From: Acanthaster planci
Lineage: Eukaryota > Echinodermata > Asteroidea > Valvatida > Acanthasteridae
Reading direction: 5' to 3'
Assembly (NCBI RefSeq): GCF_001949145.1
Contig: NW_019091369.1
Coordinates: forward strand, 2,926,570-2,990,569
DNA: 64,000 bases
The notes under the pieces were generated by a model. That model saw only the letters and a list, made by a program, of their open reading frames with translations, made no database searches and had not been told where the DNA came from. Each line of letters starts with the position of its first letter. Positions within the stretch are counted from its first letter, which is position 1. The position numbers were made by a program, and so were the translations under genes. Shown one piece after another: positions 23,797 to 34,889 of the stretch.

Positions 23797-25299
23797 CTAT
23801 TCGGAGTTGGGGTCAATTATAGGCTCCGTAGACGAGGGATTGGACTGAGAGAACGAATAACTGTCACTTTGGAACGCCTCGTTGACGTTCTGGTACCTCG
23901 GGCCCTTCTCCCCTGTCTCAAAGTCGTTGCTGGTACTCGGTTCCTTGGGGCTGTCCTCTACGGCGGCCGATTCTTGCCCTCCTTGGAAGTCTTCGATGGG
24001 GGCCATCTCCTCTTCGAAGTCGCCGATGTAATCTTCATCCTCGTCCCCGTCACGCTGCATGGAGGTTGGTCGGGATTTGTTCACGGAATATCGCAGTCGA
24101 TCCTTCCGCCCCTCGTCTTCCTGCCCGGATCTGTCGACGCAGCAGATGCAGGCGACGACAACGATGAAGATGAAGAGGACACCGGCAATGGCGCCAATGA
24201 CGACGAGTATCAGCCACGTTGGAAGCTCTCCTAGTCGCTTGATTTCCACGACAGCATCGACAACGCCTAACCGGTTAGATGCACGACAGAAGAAATCTTT
24301 GCCGACATCGTCTGTCGTCAGCTCGACCCTCACTGCTGTCTTCGTCTGATCATCGTCGAGAATCAAGTTACCAGTCTTGTTTTCTGGAAGAATGATCTCT
24401 GGCCTGCCGTCCAAAGTAGGGTTAGCATAAGCCTGACACTTCAGTTCGACAGCAACAGTCTCCAGGAATTGGACATTGACCACACTGGGGGTGATGCGGA
24501 CCACCGGTTTGAAGCTGACCTCTAAGGTAGGTTGAGGGCCGGACGCAGCCATCGGTTCCCTGCATGATCGTTTGGCAACGCTGCTGGGATGGGTTTCGAC
24601 ACACCGGTAATACGACCGATGGTCGACACTCGACAATGTGACCATGGCAGTGGCGGTAATAACATCGTTATTACCGACTGTTCTGATCGGCAAAGTCTGA
24701 GTGACATTTTCGTCTCTTACCCTTTCCCATGAGAGCTGTGGCGGGGGAACTCCTCCTCTAGTAACACAGGTTAAGGTTAAGACGACGCCCTGGTTGTAAT
24801 GCCCCACCGGGTTGCCGTCTGGTGCCCCTGTGCACTGGGGGTAACCATCGACAGGTGGCTGTGGTGAATCGATAACAGTTAGCTGGGCACCAGCCTCCAT
24901 TGCCGCGGATGTAGGATTATTGGGATCGCTCACAAGACAGATGTAAGTCCCTGCATCCTCTGCCCTGACATTGGTGATGCGGAGGTTAAACTCACCCTGG
25001 CTGGGGTCTCCTTGGAACTGGAAGCGTGGGTAACTGTCGTGCGAGTTGACATTGGGTCCGATGGTGAATTCTTTCCCCGCGGTGTTCACGTCCGTGCGCT
25101 GGTTGATGTTCCAAAATACCTGGTGGCGGCCCAGGTTGGAGATAGTACAGTACAAGATGGCCGTGTGACCCTGAGCTGCCACTGTGTTGCTCGGTCGCAC
25201 AGAGATTGTCGTCCCTGGGATAGTCTGCGACACGACACCTGTCATTGTCAATAGAGCGACAGCGACAAGGCCAATCGTCACATTACACCGAGAAGCCAT
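23797..25299 (-). CDS. Receptor C: intronless Ig-superfamily type I membrane protein, three Ig domains
   Basis: 500 codons from the ATG at 25299 (AAAATGG). Signal peptide about 1-24, cleavage before Gln25. Ig1 is V-like (C51, W63, C121) with PRFQFQGD...GEFNLRI...EDAGTYIC. Ig2 has C178, W191, C233 framed by C156 and C246. Ig3 has C288 and C338 without the usual core Trp (EIILPEN at that place). Membrane segment about 360-384 ends in CICC, a likely palmitoylation site. The tail is acidic with DEDYIGDF (Y424), FQGGQE and GPRYQNVNE (Y469, YxN motif). It is the closest paralogue of D, sharing exon layout, Ig1 wording, CICC and both tail motifs, so C and D look like a tandem duplication. Function inferred as a surface receptor. 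Confidence 0.9.
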   Translation of the reverse strand: MASRCNVTIGLVAVALLTMTGVVSQTIPGTTISVRPSNTVAAQGHTAILYCTISNLGRHQVFWNINQRTDVNTAGKEFTIGPNVNSHDSYPRFQFQGDPSQGEFNLRITNVRAEDAGTYICLVSDPNNPTSAAMEAGAQLTVIDSPQPPVDGYPQCTGAPDGNPVGHYNQGVVLTLTCVTRGGVPPPQLSWERVRDENVTQTLPIRTVGNNDVITATAMVTLSSVDHRSYYRCVETHPSSVAKRSCREPMAASGPQPTLEVSFKPVVRITPSVVNVQFLETVAVELKCQAYANPTLDGRPEIILPENKTGNLILDDDQTKTAVRVELTTDDVGKDFFCRASNRLGVVDAVVEIKRLGELPTWLILVVIGAIAGVLFIFIVVVACICCVDRSGQEDEGRKDRLRYSVNKSRPTSMQRDGDEDEDYIGDFEEEMAPIEDFQGGQESAAVEDSPKEPSTSNDFETGEKGPRYQNVNEAFQSDSYSFSQSNPSSTEPIIDPNSE

Positions 25300-26253
25300 T
25301 TTTGATCAGATCACCCCCTGAATTTACGAGACGAGAATCATTATATTAGTACCTCGCCAGAAGGTTGCGTGCACCCTTACGTGTCTTTCGCCACTGGGCC
25401 GTACCACTAGTTTCTAAGGCTTCGCTTCTCAGTGTGAAACATTTATGGAGAAGCATCAAGTTTGATGTCAGAAATGTCCAAATGACGGACCTATGGGGTG
25501 TGTATCGAAACACAAGTTCATGTGTGGGCGATCTCTCTACCTTAAACGTCAAAGGGTCGCATAGTAATTATTCATGATTCGCCTGGGCGCGGTAACGTGT
25601 GGCTTTTCATTGCGTCTGACCCTCGACCTTACGAAGTTTTGTTTTGGCACGGGAAGAACGATTTCACGGAAGGGATGTTCCTTGCAGGCATTACGAACTC
25701 AAGCACTTCAGAGCTGTGCCGTCATTTACATTTCCCATTGGTGAAGTTATGTAAAATATAGCATTTTGCCAGTAGCAGTTGAGTTATCTCGTGAGCGGTG
25801 AGAAATTCACATCAATGCTGAAGGAACGAAACGTTCCAATACCCCTATATGGTCTAAATCAGCCAATCCAAAAAGGGGCACCATGGTCAGTGTTTGGCAA
25901 GTGGATTTGTTTACTGTGCGCGCCTTTCACTTATGAAAGCAGAAAGCACAATGGTGGACAATGAATGCCTAGTCGCGCTTGGAGAGCGAGTCTAGTATCG
26001 CCCCCACAACCCTTCACTTTGTACGGTATGACTCACAACAAGGGTACGAAGAGTGAAAATACTTTCTTCTAGAGCTTGATCACTGTGTTGTAAGATGTGC
26101 CTAATTCTTCTGACAAAAAGATAAACCTAGCCGCCTTAGTTCTGAGTGGGCGTGCAAAAGTGTGAAGTGCTCTTTCATCAGGCAAAAGTCGATACTTATT
26201 GTCACTCTAAACAACTGTCCAACACGCTGGGAAAAAATGTAATCGCCAGCTAT
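25300..26253. other. Upstream region of receptor C, no gene recognised
   Basis: Intergenic DNA between receptors C and D. Contains the putative promoter of C (- strand) but no obvious TATA element close to the start. No coding or repeat structure recognised. Confidence 0.4.
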
Positions 26254-26436
26254 GGAGGGCCTGACGTTTCGATCCTAGCGGAATCTTTCTTAAAGGCCAA
26301 AAAATGTAATCTAAACACTGCTGCAAACTGCTTGCTGGCTACATTGACCTAAAACACAAATCATAGAAGCTGGAGGGCCTAACGTTTACATCCTGATTTA
26401 GAAAAATTCTGCCACCATCGAAACGTCAGGCCTTCC
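26254..26436. repeat. Interspersed repeat with inverted 20-bp ends
   Basis: GGAGGGCCTGACGTTTCGAT at 26254-26273 reappears as its reverse complement at 26417-26436 (18 of 20 bases match), and a diverged direct copy, GGAGGGCCTAACGTTTACAT, starts at 26372. This arrangement of one direct and one inverted copy suggests a small palindromic or nested non-autonomous element. Confidence 0.5.
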
Positions 26437-26938
26437 TACTTTTGTGAGGAAAAACGTTTTGTCAATTTTGTCAGGCAGTTGAGTTTTGTTTCCTTCTCAT
26501 ATCTTCTGATGAGTGCATGAGTTAAGTTTGATGTTCATTGGATAAAGGAAAATTATTCCAATATTGGGACACTTCCCATGTATGATTTCCGTCAACAAAC
26601 TATCAGAAAAATTTGACAAGAACAGAAAGTCCTTACGTCTTATACAATATGCAATGGAAATGTTCGCAACGATGTAAACTGTATTCAGAATTCATCGAAT
26701 ACAGGCGTGGGCCATAAATTATGACAAAATGTAAGACGTTTGTTGTGCAAACTTTCCACAAATATGCGACTTTTATCTCACTTTTTCATATAAAAATGTA
26801 TACATTATAGCACTTTTTCATAGCAAATTAAAATCGGTAATTATTATGCGTGCTTCAGGTTACAGTGGCTTTTGAACAAATATTTCCACAGACTACAGCA
26901 TTTGCTATTATCTGAAGCTCTAAGTACGAACTTCAATA

Positions 26939-27090
26939 CGGCAATTCACAATAGTGCGCCTCCAAGAGTTTGCAACGCGTTGACCAATCGCAGTGCTCAA
27001 AATCTGTCGACCTAACGCACGTTTGGAAAGGGTCGACAGATTTCACTCACTGTGATTGGTCAACGCGTTGCCAAGTCCGTGAATCGCCCA
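26939..27090. mobile_element. Foldback MITE, family 1, copy 1 (TA-flanked)
   Basis: The element is nearly a perfect palindrome: TTGCAACGCGTTGACCAATC is mirrored by GATTGGTCAACGCGTTGCCA, and AAATCTGTCGACC by GGTCGACAGATTT around a loop with CGTTTGGAAAG. It is flanked by TA on both sides. A second copy lies at 35500-35667. Non-coding; size, palindromy and TA flanks suit a Tc1/mariner-mobilised MITE. Confidence 0.85.
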
Positions 27091-27939
27091 TATTCAGTGA
27101 AGTGGTTTTTGCGTCAAATTTATAAAGTTTTACATCTTTAACATTGTTATATTGTTTTTGTTCACAGCAAACTTGTATAAATTAATGAGTTGAATGAACG
27201 TGGTATATGTCAAGAATATAAAACAGTTCCTTTTAAAAAAATTTAAAAGCTAACAATTCGTGTTGTGTTAGAAGAGATTCCTCGTTGCTAAAAGTAGGTA
27301 AATAAATTCAACAGCACTTTTATTTACAGCTTTGCATTAACTTTTCCATGTCACAATGTTTGAATAGAATTGCATTTTTCATCGTTTTACACTGAAGCCA
27401 ACTCCTTTTTCACTCCCATAACCACAGAATCATCATTGCTAGCTCCCCAAAATAAAGCTCCCTAGACACACAAACGGGTAAAGTGACATGCACACGATGA
27501 TAATATTTGGTGGAAAAGTATATAAAGCAACGTGCCTAAACTCCGAGTTGTGACGGGTCGACTTTGCTCTTACTGTATATCACGTGTTTATCATAAACAG
27601 TTCAGACGACGTCATTTCAAGAGGGTGTACCGTAGAGGGTCGCCCTCGTGAAAATGGAACAATTATTAAAACTTAACGTTTTTTCTTACATTCAGAAAAA
27701 GTCACGTGAAAAGACAAAATCGTCTCGTATTAAGCAAATTACATGATGAACTAATTACCACAATTCCGGCTTCCGACAGAATTTAATACCCATCTAATCA
27801 AATACAGCCCTTGGGTTTCCTTGCTACTTAATAGTTTCCACAAGCAATAGATATGATCCATACCCAATCTTTTGATGCATTAAGAGTAATCTAGTCATTA
27901 GTGTTATTATCAAAGTGCAGGTGTAACACTTTAGTCCAT
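27091..27939. other. Downstream flank of receptor D
   Basis: AT-rich DNA likely carrying the 3' UTR of the - strand gene D. No separate gene recognised. Confidence 0.4.
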
Positions 27940-29460
27940 TTACACCCGGATAGCCTCGTCGTCGATTATGGCTTCAGGATTATAGTAAGCTAGGGTTTGA
28001 TCTTCCGGGGTTTGCTCTGGCGGGCTGTGTACTTCCTGCATCACCTCGTTGACGTTCTGGTATCTGGGACCGGTCTCTCCTGTCTCGAAGTCTGAGTTGA
28101 CTATCTCCTCTGGCCCCTCCGCCTTGAACTCGTCCGAGGTCATTTCCTGCCCACCCTGGAAGTTGTCGATCGGGACCATACCGTCGTCCAAGAACTCATC
28201 CTCCCCCTCGTGCCGAAGGGACTTCCGCTTGGACCTCCTGGGGGTCATCACCAGAAGGCTTGGGTCTTTCTTGTCGCCTTCCTGCTCCTCCTGATTTGAT
28301 CTGTCAATGCAGCAGATGCAGGCTACCAAAACGATGAACAAGAAGAGGACTATTGCTATCGCTCCGATGATGATGAGTATTAGCCATGTTGGAATCCTCC
28401 CCTGTATGACCTCAAACCTCTCTGTGCTTACACTTAATGCGTTTGTCGCTTGGCAGTAGAAGTCCTTGCCAGCGTCGTCGGTCGTCATCTCAACCTCGAC
28501 TAACGTCTTATCAAATTCACCATTGGGATAGTTTCCACTTTTGTTCACCGGCAGGATGATCTCTTGTGTTTTGCTCAGCGGAGGATTGGCGTTGGCTGTG
28601 CAGCTGAGAGTCACCTTTTTGGTCCCTAGAGCTTCTACGGTGATCGTCTTCGGTATGATGTCAATCTCCGGTGCGAAACAAACATTCATGCGATCTCTTG
28701 GGAAGACAATGTTAGAGGGCATGAAACATTGTCTGTCATTGGTCAGATTGGGGTGAGCTTCGATGCACTTGTAGTACGCCTGATTGTCCCTGCTAGAAAG
28801 CGTGATTTTAGCAGTGGTCGTTTTTATGTCACCGCTAACAGTGGTCGTACCCTTCAGATTAGTGACTGAATCGTCCCCGTTGACTCTAACCCATGAAAGT
28901 TCGGGAAGAGGTACGCCTCCTTCAGAGGTACAAGTTAGCGTTAAGAGGTCGCCCTTCATGTACGCGCATTGTTGGTTAGGTGCATTCGAGGGGATTCCAC
29001 TGCAGGTTAGGGAGCCAGGAGACATCGGCGTGTTACCGACATTTAACTCCGCTTGGGCTTCCATGACCGGGATACCCTCGTCGAGTGGATCACGAATCAG
29101 ACAGATGTAGGTCCCGGCATCGCTGTAGCTCACGTTCGAGATCTGCAGGTGAAATTCGCCGCTTGCCTTGTCGCCTTCGAACTGGAAGCGCGGGTAGGAG
29201 GCATGCTGGTTGGTGTTTGGGCCAAGCGTAAACTCCTCACCTGTTTGGTTCTGGTCAGCTCTCTGGTTAACGTTCCAGAACACCTGGTGCCTCCCCAAGT
29301 TGGCGACAGTGCAGTAAATGGTGACCGAGTATCCGATAACGCCATCTGTTTTGGATGGTGTTACGGCGAAGGAAGGACTAGTTGCCGATTGTGCAAGAAC
29401 CTGGGAGATTGCCACAACAGCGACGAAACTTAACACGCTCACACTGTTCCAAGCCGCCAT
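27940..29460 (-). CDS. Receptor D: intronless Ig-superfamily type I membrane protein, three Ig domains
   Basis: 506 codons from the ATG at 29460 (AGGATGG). Signal peptide about 1-23, cleavage before Gln24. Ig1 has C50, W62, C120 with PRFQFEGD and SDAGTYIC. Ig2 has C177, W190, C232 framed by C153 and C245, with two more cysteines (C165, C261) not seen in C. Ig3 has C287 and C336, with EIILPVN in place of the Trp strand, as in C. Membrane segment about 358-381 ends in CICC. The tail carries a basic RRSKRKS patch, PIDNFQGGQE, DFETGETGPRYQNVNE (Y467) and AYYNPEA (Y493, YxN). Ectodomain and tail pair with C as recent paralogues. It lies divergently to receptor E with 2.3 kb between starts. Confidence 0.9.
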   Translation of the reverse strand: MAAWNSVSVLSFVAVVAISQVLAQSATSPSFAVTPSKTDGVIGYSVTIYCTVANLGRHQVFWNVNQRADQNQTGEEFTLGPNTNQHASYPRFQFEGDKASGEFHLQISNVSYSDAGTYICLIRDPLDEGIPVMEAQAELNVGNTPMSPGSLTCSGIPSNAPNQQCAYMKGDLLTLTCTSEGGVPLPELSWVRVNGDDSVTNLKGTTTVSGDIKTTTAKITLSSRDNQAYYKCIEAHPNLTNDRQCFMPSNIVFPRDRMNVCFAPEIDIIPKTITVEALGTKKVTLSCTANANPPLSKTQEIILPVNKSGNYPNGEFDKTLVEVEMTTDDAGKDFYCQATNALSVSTERFEVIQGRIPTWLILIIIGAIAIVLFLFIVLVACICCIDRSNQEEQEGDKKDPSLLVMTPRRSKRKSLRHEGEDEFLDDGMVPIDNFQGGQEMTSDEFKAEGPEEIVNSDFETGETGPRYQNVNEVMQEVHSPPEQTPEDQTLAYYNPEAIIDDEAIRV

Positions 29461-31720
29461 CCTTGCACTTCTGTAAGTTGGTTCCCGTTAAGGCAAAATA
29501 ATAAACACTTCTCACACTTTAGAATACAACACGAAAAATCCAACAGAAATATCAGAAAGTCCAGTATCGATACCCTCAGAATCCAAAGTGAGACATCCAA
29601 ACTTCAAGGCGGAAAAAAGATGGCGCACCCTCACAATCCCGTCACAAACAGTCGAAATGTTTCACTGCGCAGATTTATCACACAAAGGGTGTTCGGGTCT
29701 ATATAAAACTATATACATGTACTTGTACATATCTTGGCGTAGGTTGGGCTGTGACCTTTCCGCAAAGCTGCCAAGTACTTCACGCTAATAACTTTAAAGA
29801 GATCGTCCCGCTGAAAACTTTTATGTCGGGGGTTGTCGATCAAGTGCTCATATATTGGTTGCTCATGTTCAATCACAATCCTTTTGTGGACGGTGTTTCG
29901 TGACACCTTTTTCAGCCATACTTATACCAGCTTGGCTCAATGAGACAGCTAGAAAATGCTTCAAACACAGGCTGATGATGCGTGGATTTTAAGTCGGGAT
30001 TCCTGTATATGAATCCTTTAATGCTGACGAAGTTGTTTCGGCAGGTTCCGCATGGCTTCCTCCTCGACCTGTTAAGGGGCGTGGCAACAGTGCTGTACAA
30101 TAGATCCTTGGCACTAAGGGTATAGTGTCTGGCTTGGAGCTTTGCGGCTTAAAAGCCGGTCTTTTCAAGTTCAGTAAAGCAAAGATGTAAATAAGGCAGC
30201 CTGTTGTGGGTGACTCAGACAAATGGAGGAGGCTTTCATTGTACCTCTTGGGCTGACATTTGCATTTGAAGTACATATTTCGAAACCAAAGTTTCATTCA
30301 TTTCATTTCCCCGGTGGTCTTATTACAAGTTGGAAATTCATGACAATACTTGGGGCTGTATTTTCACAATAGACAGCTGTGCATGGGAATCGAGTGGATG
30401 CACTGAAAGCATGCGATTTCTACGTGACAAAGCTTGCTTTTGATGTTTAGAAGTCTTTATTCAATTGTTGACACACCGTCTGGATCTTTAGCCCTCGAAA
30501 TAAAAGAGGTCGGTAACGGAACGCTTAAAACAGCGCCCCCTACGCTTAATGGCCTAAACTTTGTATCAGTCCACATGCCTGTTCACGGGAGACAGACTGG
30601 TGTCCGTGATGTGTGGTGTGTATTTCGACCAAGTGGTGTACCCAGCCTTAGGAAGATTTGAATATATGAAAAGTAAGAGAAATAGTTTGTACAGAATCGA
30701 GCTCGTTTAGACGTTTGTCCTTATAGCTGTCGTTGTTACTAGAGAAATGATGCGCCTCTCGCTGGTCCTTGCGTGGGTAGGTGTGTGAGAGCATGCGTGG
30801 CATACAAAATGTGGAGTTCTGCCCAAAGGAATGGACCGTCAGAGGACGTCGTGTGGATCCGCACAGTGTTTTCTTCCCTCGCTCAAGAACAGCTTCAAAG
30901 GCATTTTGGAATTATCTATGCCGAAATGAATAGGAACACTTCAGAAAATAATCATAAAAAAATCCAGATCGAAGAGTTATCGTAGTTAGGGAAGAACAAG
31001 CAATTCCCTGTATATAGTTCTCTAATTACAAGAGAACAAAGGAATGCCCCAGTTACGTACGTGAAACAAGCAGGTGTGTGAAATGGTACGGTTTAACTCA
31101 ACTTGATGTTGCGAAAGTAATTTCATCACATGTCTTCATCAAAACTCTTCAAAAAATTTTTTTCTGTTCGACAAGTTGAGAAGAAACATGTTATTCGTGA
31201 GCTAAAATTGTGTAAATGAAATATTTTTCCTCTGTTCCTCTAAAAATATCTAAGCGCACAAGCCACAAAAATGTGCCCTTGATCTATAAAAAATATTACA
31301 TGCAGAAATGGCTTATCTAGATTCGATTAAATCGTGGCAGGGCGGGTTCCAAATTTCCCAATTTCGCTAATATCAGAAGAGGGAAAGAAATATATAATAC
31401 CGAAAGAGAATGTTGTTTTTAAATCCACGTCATTGTTGTAATGCCTCCACACTCCTTACGCATGATTCACTGTAGAGTAAACAAATCGGTATTGTATTGT
31501 CCAAGTTGAACAAGTTCCTTTGATGACTATGTAAGTGGAATTAATTTATACCAGGATAAACTTAAAAATGGATCTCTCTATGAAAGCCAGTGGGTTGGAT
31601 TTATGTGTTACGCACTGACCGACATGTTTAGTGTGTGTTCTGTATGCACGCTACACTTCCACAGCGAAAGCTCTTCGTGCAGGTAGAATTACACTAAATG
31701 CAATGCCTGAACAGGAAAAA
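29461..31720. other. Divergent intergenic region between receptors D and E
   Basis: The starts of D (- strand) and E (+ strand) face away from each other here, so both promoters must lie in this 2.26 kb unless distal 5' exons exist. I see no TATA box at a convincing distance, and no gene. Short open frames are unremarkable. A TACATGTAC-type repeat occurs at about 29713-29729. Confidence 0.45.
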
Positions 31721-33163
31721 ATGGCGGGAAATTTAGCAGCCATCGTCATCTTCTCAATGCTTTCCTCGACGGTCCATTTGATTGTTGCTCAAGCGCCAAG
31801 CATCGATCAGTTTGCGAATGTCGTGGGGTTTCGAGGGCAGAGTATCCAGCTGTTTTGCCGCGTAACCAATCAAGGAATGTACGGCGTTTATTGGTTCGTG
31901 GAGAGAGATCAGGCGGATGACTTGATTTTGGGTTTGGGAACAGCGGATTACGTGAGTCAGCCGAGATTCAAACTGGATATTGACTCTTCGACGGGATACC
32001 ACAATCTCACTTTAATTGATTTGACTCCATTGGATGCGGGTAGATACGAGTGTCTGACGTCGGACGGCGTGCATACTGTAAATGGAATGCCCGGGACGTT
32101 GGAGGTTGTAGAGGCTGTTGCGCCACCCGCGGGGCCATCTTGTCACGCGAGATACCGCGAGCCCCTGTCAGAAGGGGGCGAGATTTCCCTCACCTGTCTG
32201 ACCGCAAGCGGTGGAAGACCGGAGTCCACACTCACGTGGTACAATCCGGTGGGGAAAGGAGTGGGCAGTTCAGGTGTGGGGCCAAACCATACTGTGATTT
32301 GGCGGGCCACACCTGCCGACGATGGAGCCGTTTATGACTGCCGGGAGAACCACCCATCGCTGGAAGGAATGCGGTCGTGTACTGTTGGTCCTCTTGCGGT
32401 GCTCCACACCCCTGTCGTGGCTATACTGCCATCCAGCGCAGGGGCCGACATTGGCGACTCGGTAACTCTTACGTGCTCAGGAGATTCCAACCCGTCCGTT
32501 GAAACCATTCAGTGGATGATTGGGAACGAAACCGTCAACCTCATGGCGGATTCTTCCTTGAACTCGACCCGGTCAAGATATACCATTGAGGAGGGGACAG
32601 TGAACGGAGACCTGCAGTCAAATCTTACCATTGCAAGCGTCAGGGAATTAGACTACGCTCTCCAGATAACCTGCATTGCCTGGAATGTCAATTCTTCAGG
32701 AAATGCCTCGGTTAACCTCAGCCCTCCAAACCCACCCCTCCGACCAGGCACGCCAGGGACCGCAGACAACGGGATAGAGAGTGATCCTCTGTTGATCATA
32801 GCCATAGATGTATCAGCCCTCGGGGGGCTTATCGTCATAGGGATTATCTGCCTGCTTGCACCCCACCTTGGCTGTCTGGTGTGCGAACCCTGTCGCCGCA
32901 GAAGACGCCAGAGCCAACTCGAAGCGCACGTCAAACTCGAGCGCAGACAACAGGAGCAGAAGCATCCGGTTGGCAAGACGGGAGCGATGGTACGCACGAA
33001 TGACGCTTTCGATGATGAGCAGACGACAACGCACACCGATGCAAACAACATTGATGTGAAAAGAGCGGGAAGGTTGCAGTCCATATCTTCAAAAAGTACC
33101 GCTAGCTGTTCCACGCTTAGCAACTGCGTGGTCGAAATGGACAACACAATAAACCATGACTGA
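31721..33163 (+). CDS. Receptor E: intronless Ig-superfamily type I membrane protein, three Ig domains, tyrosine-free tail
   Basis: 480 codons from the ATG at 31721 (AAAATGG); another in-frame ATG lies at 31703 and the frame is open further up through a GTG, but the signal peptide fits 31721 best. Signal peptide about 1-24, cleavage before Gln24 or Ala25. Ig1 has C46, W58, C111 (LDAGRYEC). Ig2 has C159, W173, C207 framed by C141 and C220. Ig3 has C252, W265, C318. Membrane segment about 356-382 contains Asp363, unusual inside a bilayer, then CLVCEPCRRRRR. The tail is short, rich in Lys/Arg/Gln then Ser/Thr, and has no tyrosine. It is the only cluster member without tyrosine signalling motifs, so it may act through a partner or purely as an adhesion or ligand molecule. 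Confidence 0.88.
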   Translation: MAGNLAAIVIFSMLSSTVHLIVAQAPSIDQFANVVGFRGQSIQLFCRVTNQGMYGVYWFVERDQADDLILGLGTADYVSQPRFKLDIDSSTGYHNLTLIDLTPLDAGRYECLTSDGVHTVNGMPGTLEVVEAVAPPAGPSCHARYREPLSEGGEISLTCLTASGGRPESTLTWYNPVGKGVGSSGVGPNHTVIWRATPADDGAVYDCRENHPSLEGMRSCTVGPLAVLHTPVVAILPSSAGADIGDSVTLTCSGDSNPSVETIQWMIGNETVNLMADSSLNSTRSRYTIEEGTVNGDLQSNLTIASVRELDYALQITCIAWNVNSSGNASVNLSPPNPPLRPGTPGTADNGIESDPLLIIAIDVSALGGLIVIGIICLLAPHLGCLVCEPCRRRRRQSQLEAHVKLERRQQEQKHPVGKTGAMVRTNDAFDDEQTTTHTDANNIDVKRAGRLQSISSKSTASCSTLSNCVVEMDNTINHD

Positions 33164-34889
33164 TATAAATACGCTGAGATGTTTTTCTTTAATAGTTTAC
33201 CAGTAATCTTACTTGGGGAATGTATATTAAGATAAAATTATCCAGTTACTGGAAAGTGAATATTACGTAGTCATTTTTTGGTTTCCAAAAGTTTACACAT
33301 TCTTCTTTACTGTTACGCAAAACCATTTTTTTTACTTAGCAGAGGCAGGATAGGCCACTTCTTCTCTGCTGTTCCTTAAGTAAGATCTACCACTCTATCC
33401 ACCGGTTTACAAGCCGTGAAATAGTACGTGGACACGTACGTAATGTTTGAAATGCATCTTGAACTTTTCCATCGCTACATTAAGTTTATAACATGAATAA
33501 TAATAATAGCATATTATTTAAAAAACACTTTCCATTTCCGTGACATCACAAAACGCTGTACATTAAAAAGTCAGAAATGAAATTAACTAAAATTTCTGAA
33601 TTGATAAAAATTAAATAAATTTCTGAATTAGATTAACTGTATGCGGATGCAGCATCCACGAAGAGGGGGTTCCCCTCAAAATGGCGTTGACAGCCGACCA
33701 CATCAGAACACATATTCTGCTTTAATATCTTGGTAAAGCTTTTAAAGAAGTGGGTAGTACTTGAGTGACCACTTTACAGCATAAGAAACGAAGGAAAAAA
33801 GATTTAGAAAGGCCTCAAAAACTTTAAAACAAACAAAACAAAAAAGACAGTTTGTCGGCGGCGCCTCCTCTATTACAATGAATAACTTCACGTAGTTTGA
33901 CGTTTGCATATTTTAGAGCTTGACTCATGGAACACTTCAGAAAAGTTACCGAAAAATTCCTGGTTCATCCATGACGAAATCAATGTTATTGTGCCCCTTT
34001 CTTTGTCCGTGTTTAATCCCAAACTTCCTCTTATGACGTCTAGATTTCTCCATTTCTCAGACCATTACTATCAGATAAATATAGAGCCCTCTTGCAACAC
34101 GCATAGTTTCTTCTGGAATCACCGCAATAGCAAGGTCTGTTGGACGTGCGCCCAGTCACTCACCAATGAGTGAATACATATCTTATATGTCTGCGTCATA
34201 TTCTAGTGATACCTTGGTCAAACAATGACATTGTTTTCTCTTCAAGTTTAGTTTCGCATCCTTTTGCGATACGATATCGATGGTCTATGATTATACCCCG
34301 GAGGCGGCATAGTTGGCTTTTTAGAATTTAGCCGGTCAGCCGAACAAGACAAATTATTTTTCGGTTATTCGGACGGTACCGATACCGAAACTGAACTTTC
34401 AGCGCAAAGTCCCCGTCACTGATGAAGAACCTCCATATCTCTCCAAATTATATAACCGGATGTTAATCTCTAGGATTTTCGACTGAGGACTTTGTACCTA
34501 TGGGGAGTGGTGAGTTTATTTGGGACATTACCAGAGGAGATATAACCAAAGGACATGTTCGTATGTTTTAACATTCGACATATCCACACGAACAAGGGGT
34601 AGCACAGGACGTCGCTCGTCCGGATATCGTGGCTATGCATCTCAACAGCATCATTTGCGAAACGGAGATATTACTACTGTCTTCGACTTCATTAATTGAT
34701 GCAGTTTACTTGATCCTATCAGCACTACGGGGTCAATAGCCATTTCTGGAAAGCATTGGGAGAGAACTTGACTGTGTCCAAGAAAGCGGGCAAAGGCGGA
34801 AATATCTGCATCAAGCAACCTTTTGTGCGCCGGTTTTCAACGGCATCCCGAACTGACTTGCATGCAGGCTACTGAGAGATTCACTCGCT
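33164..34889. other. Intergenic stretch between receptor E and the small membrane gene
   Basis: AT-rich DNA. The 3' UTR of E probably occupies its start. Candidate AATAAA lies within TTAAATAAATTTC near 33614. No other gene, RNA or mobile element recognised. Confidence 0.4.

Noticed and set aside
23740-24234. 164-codon + strand open frame
   Set aside because: Antisense to the membrane and tail region of receptor C; it mirrors the acidic and hydrophobic codons of the real gene.
32653-33147. 164-codon - strand open frame
   Set aside because: Antisense to receptor E.
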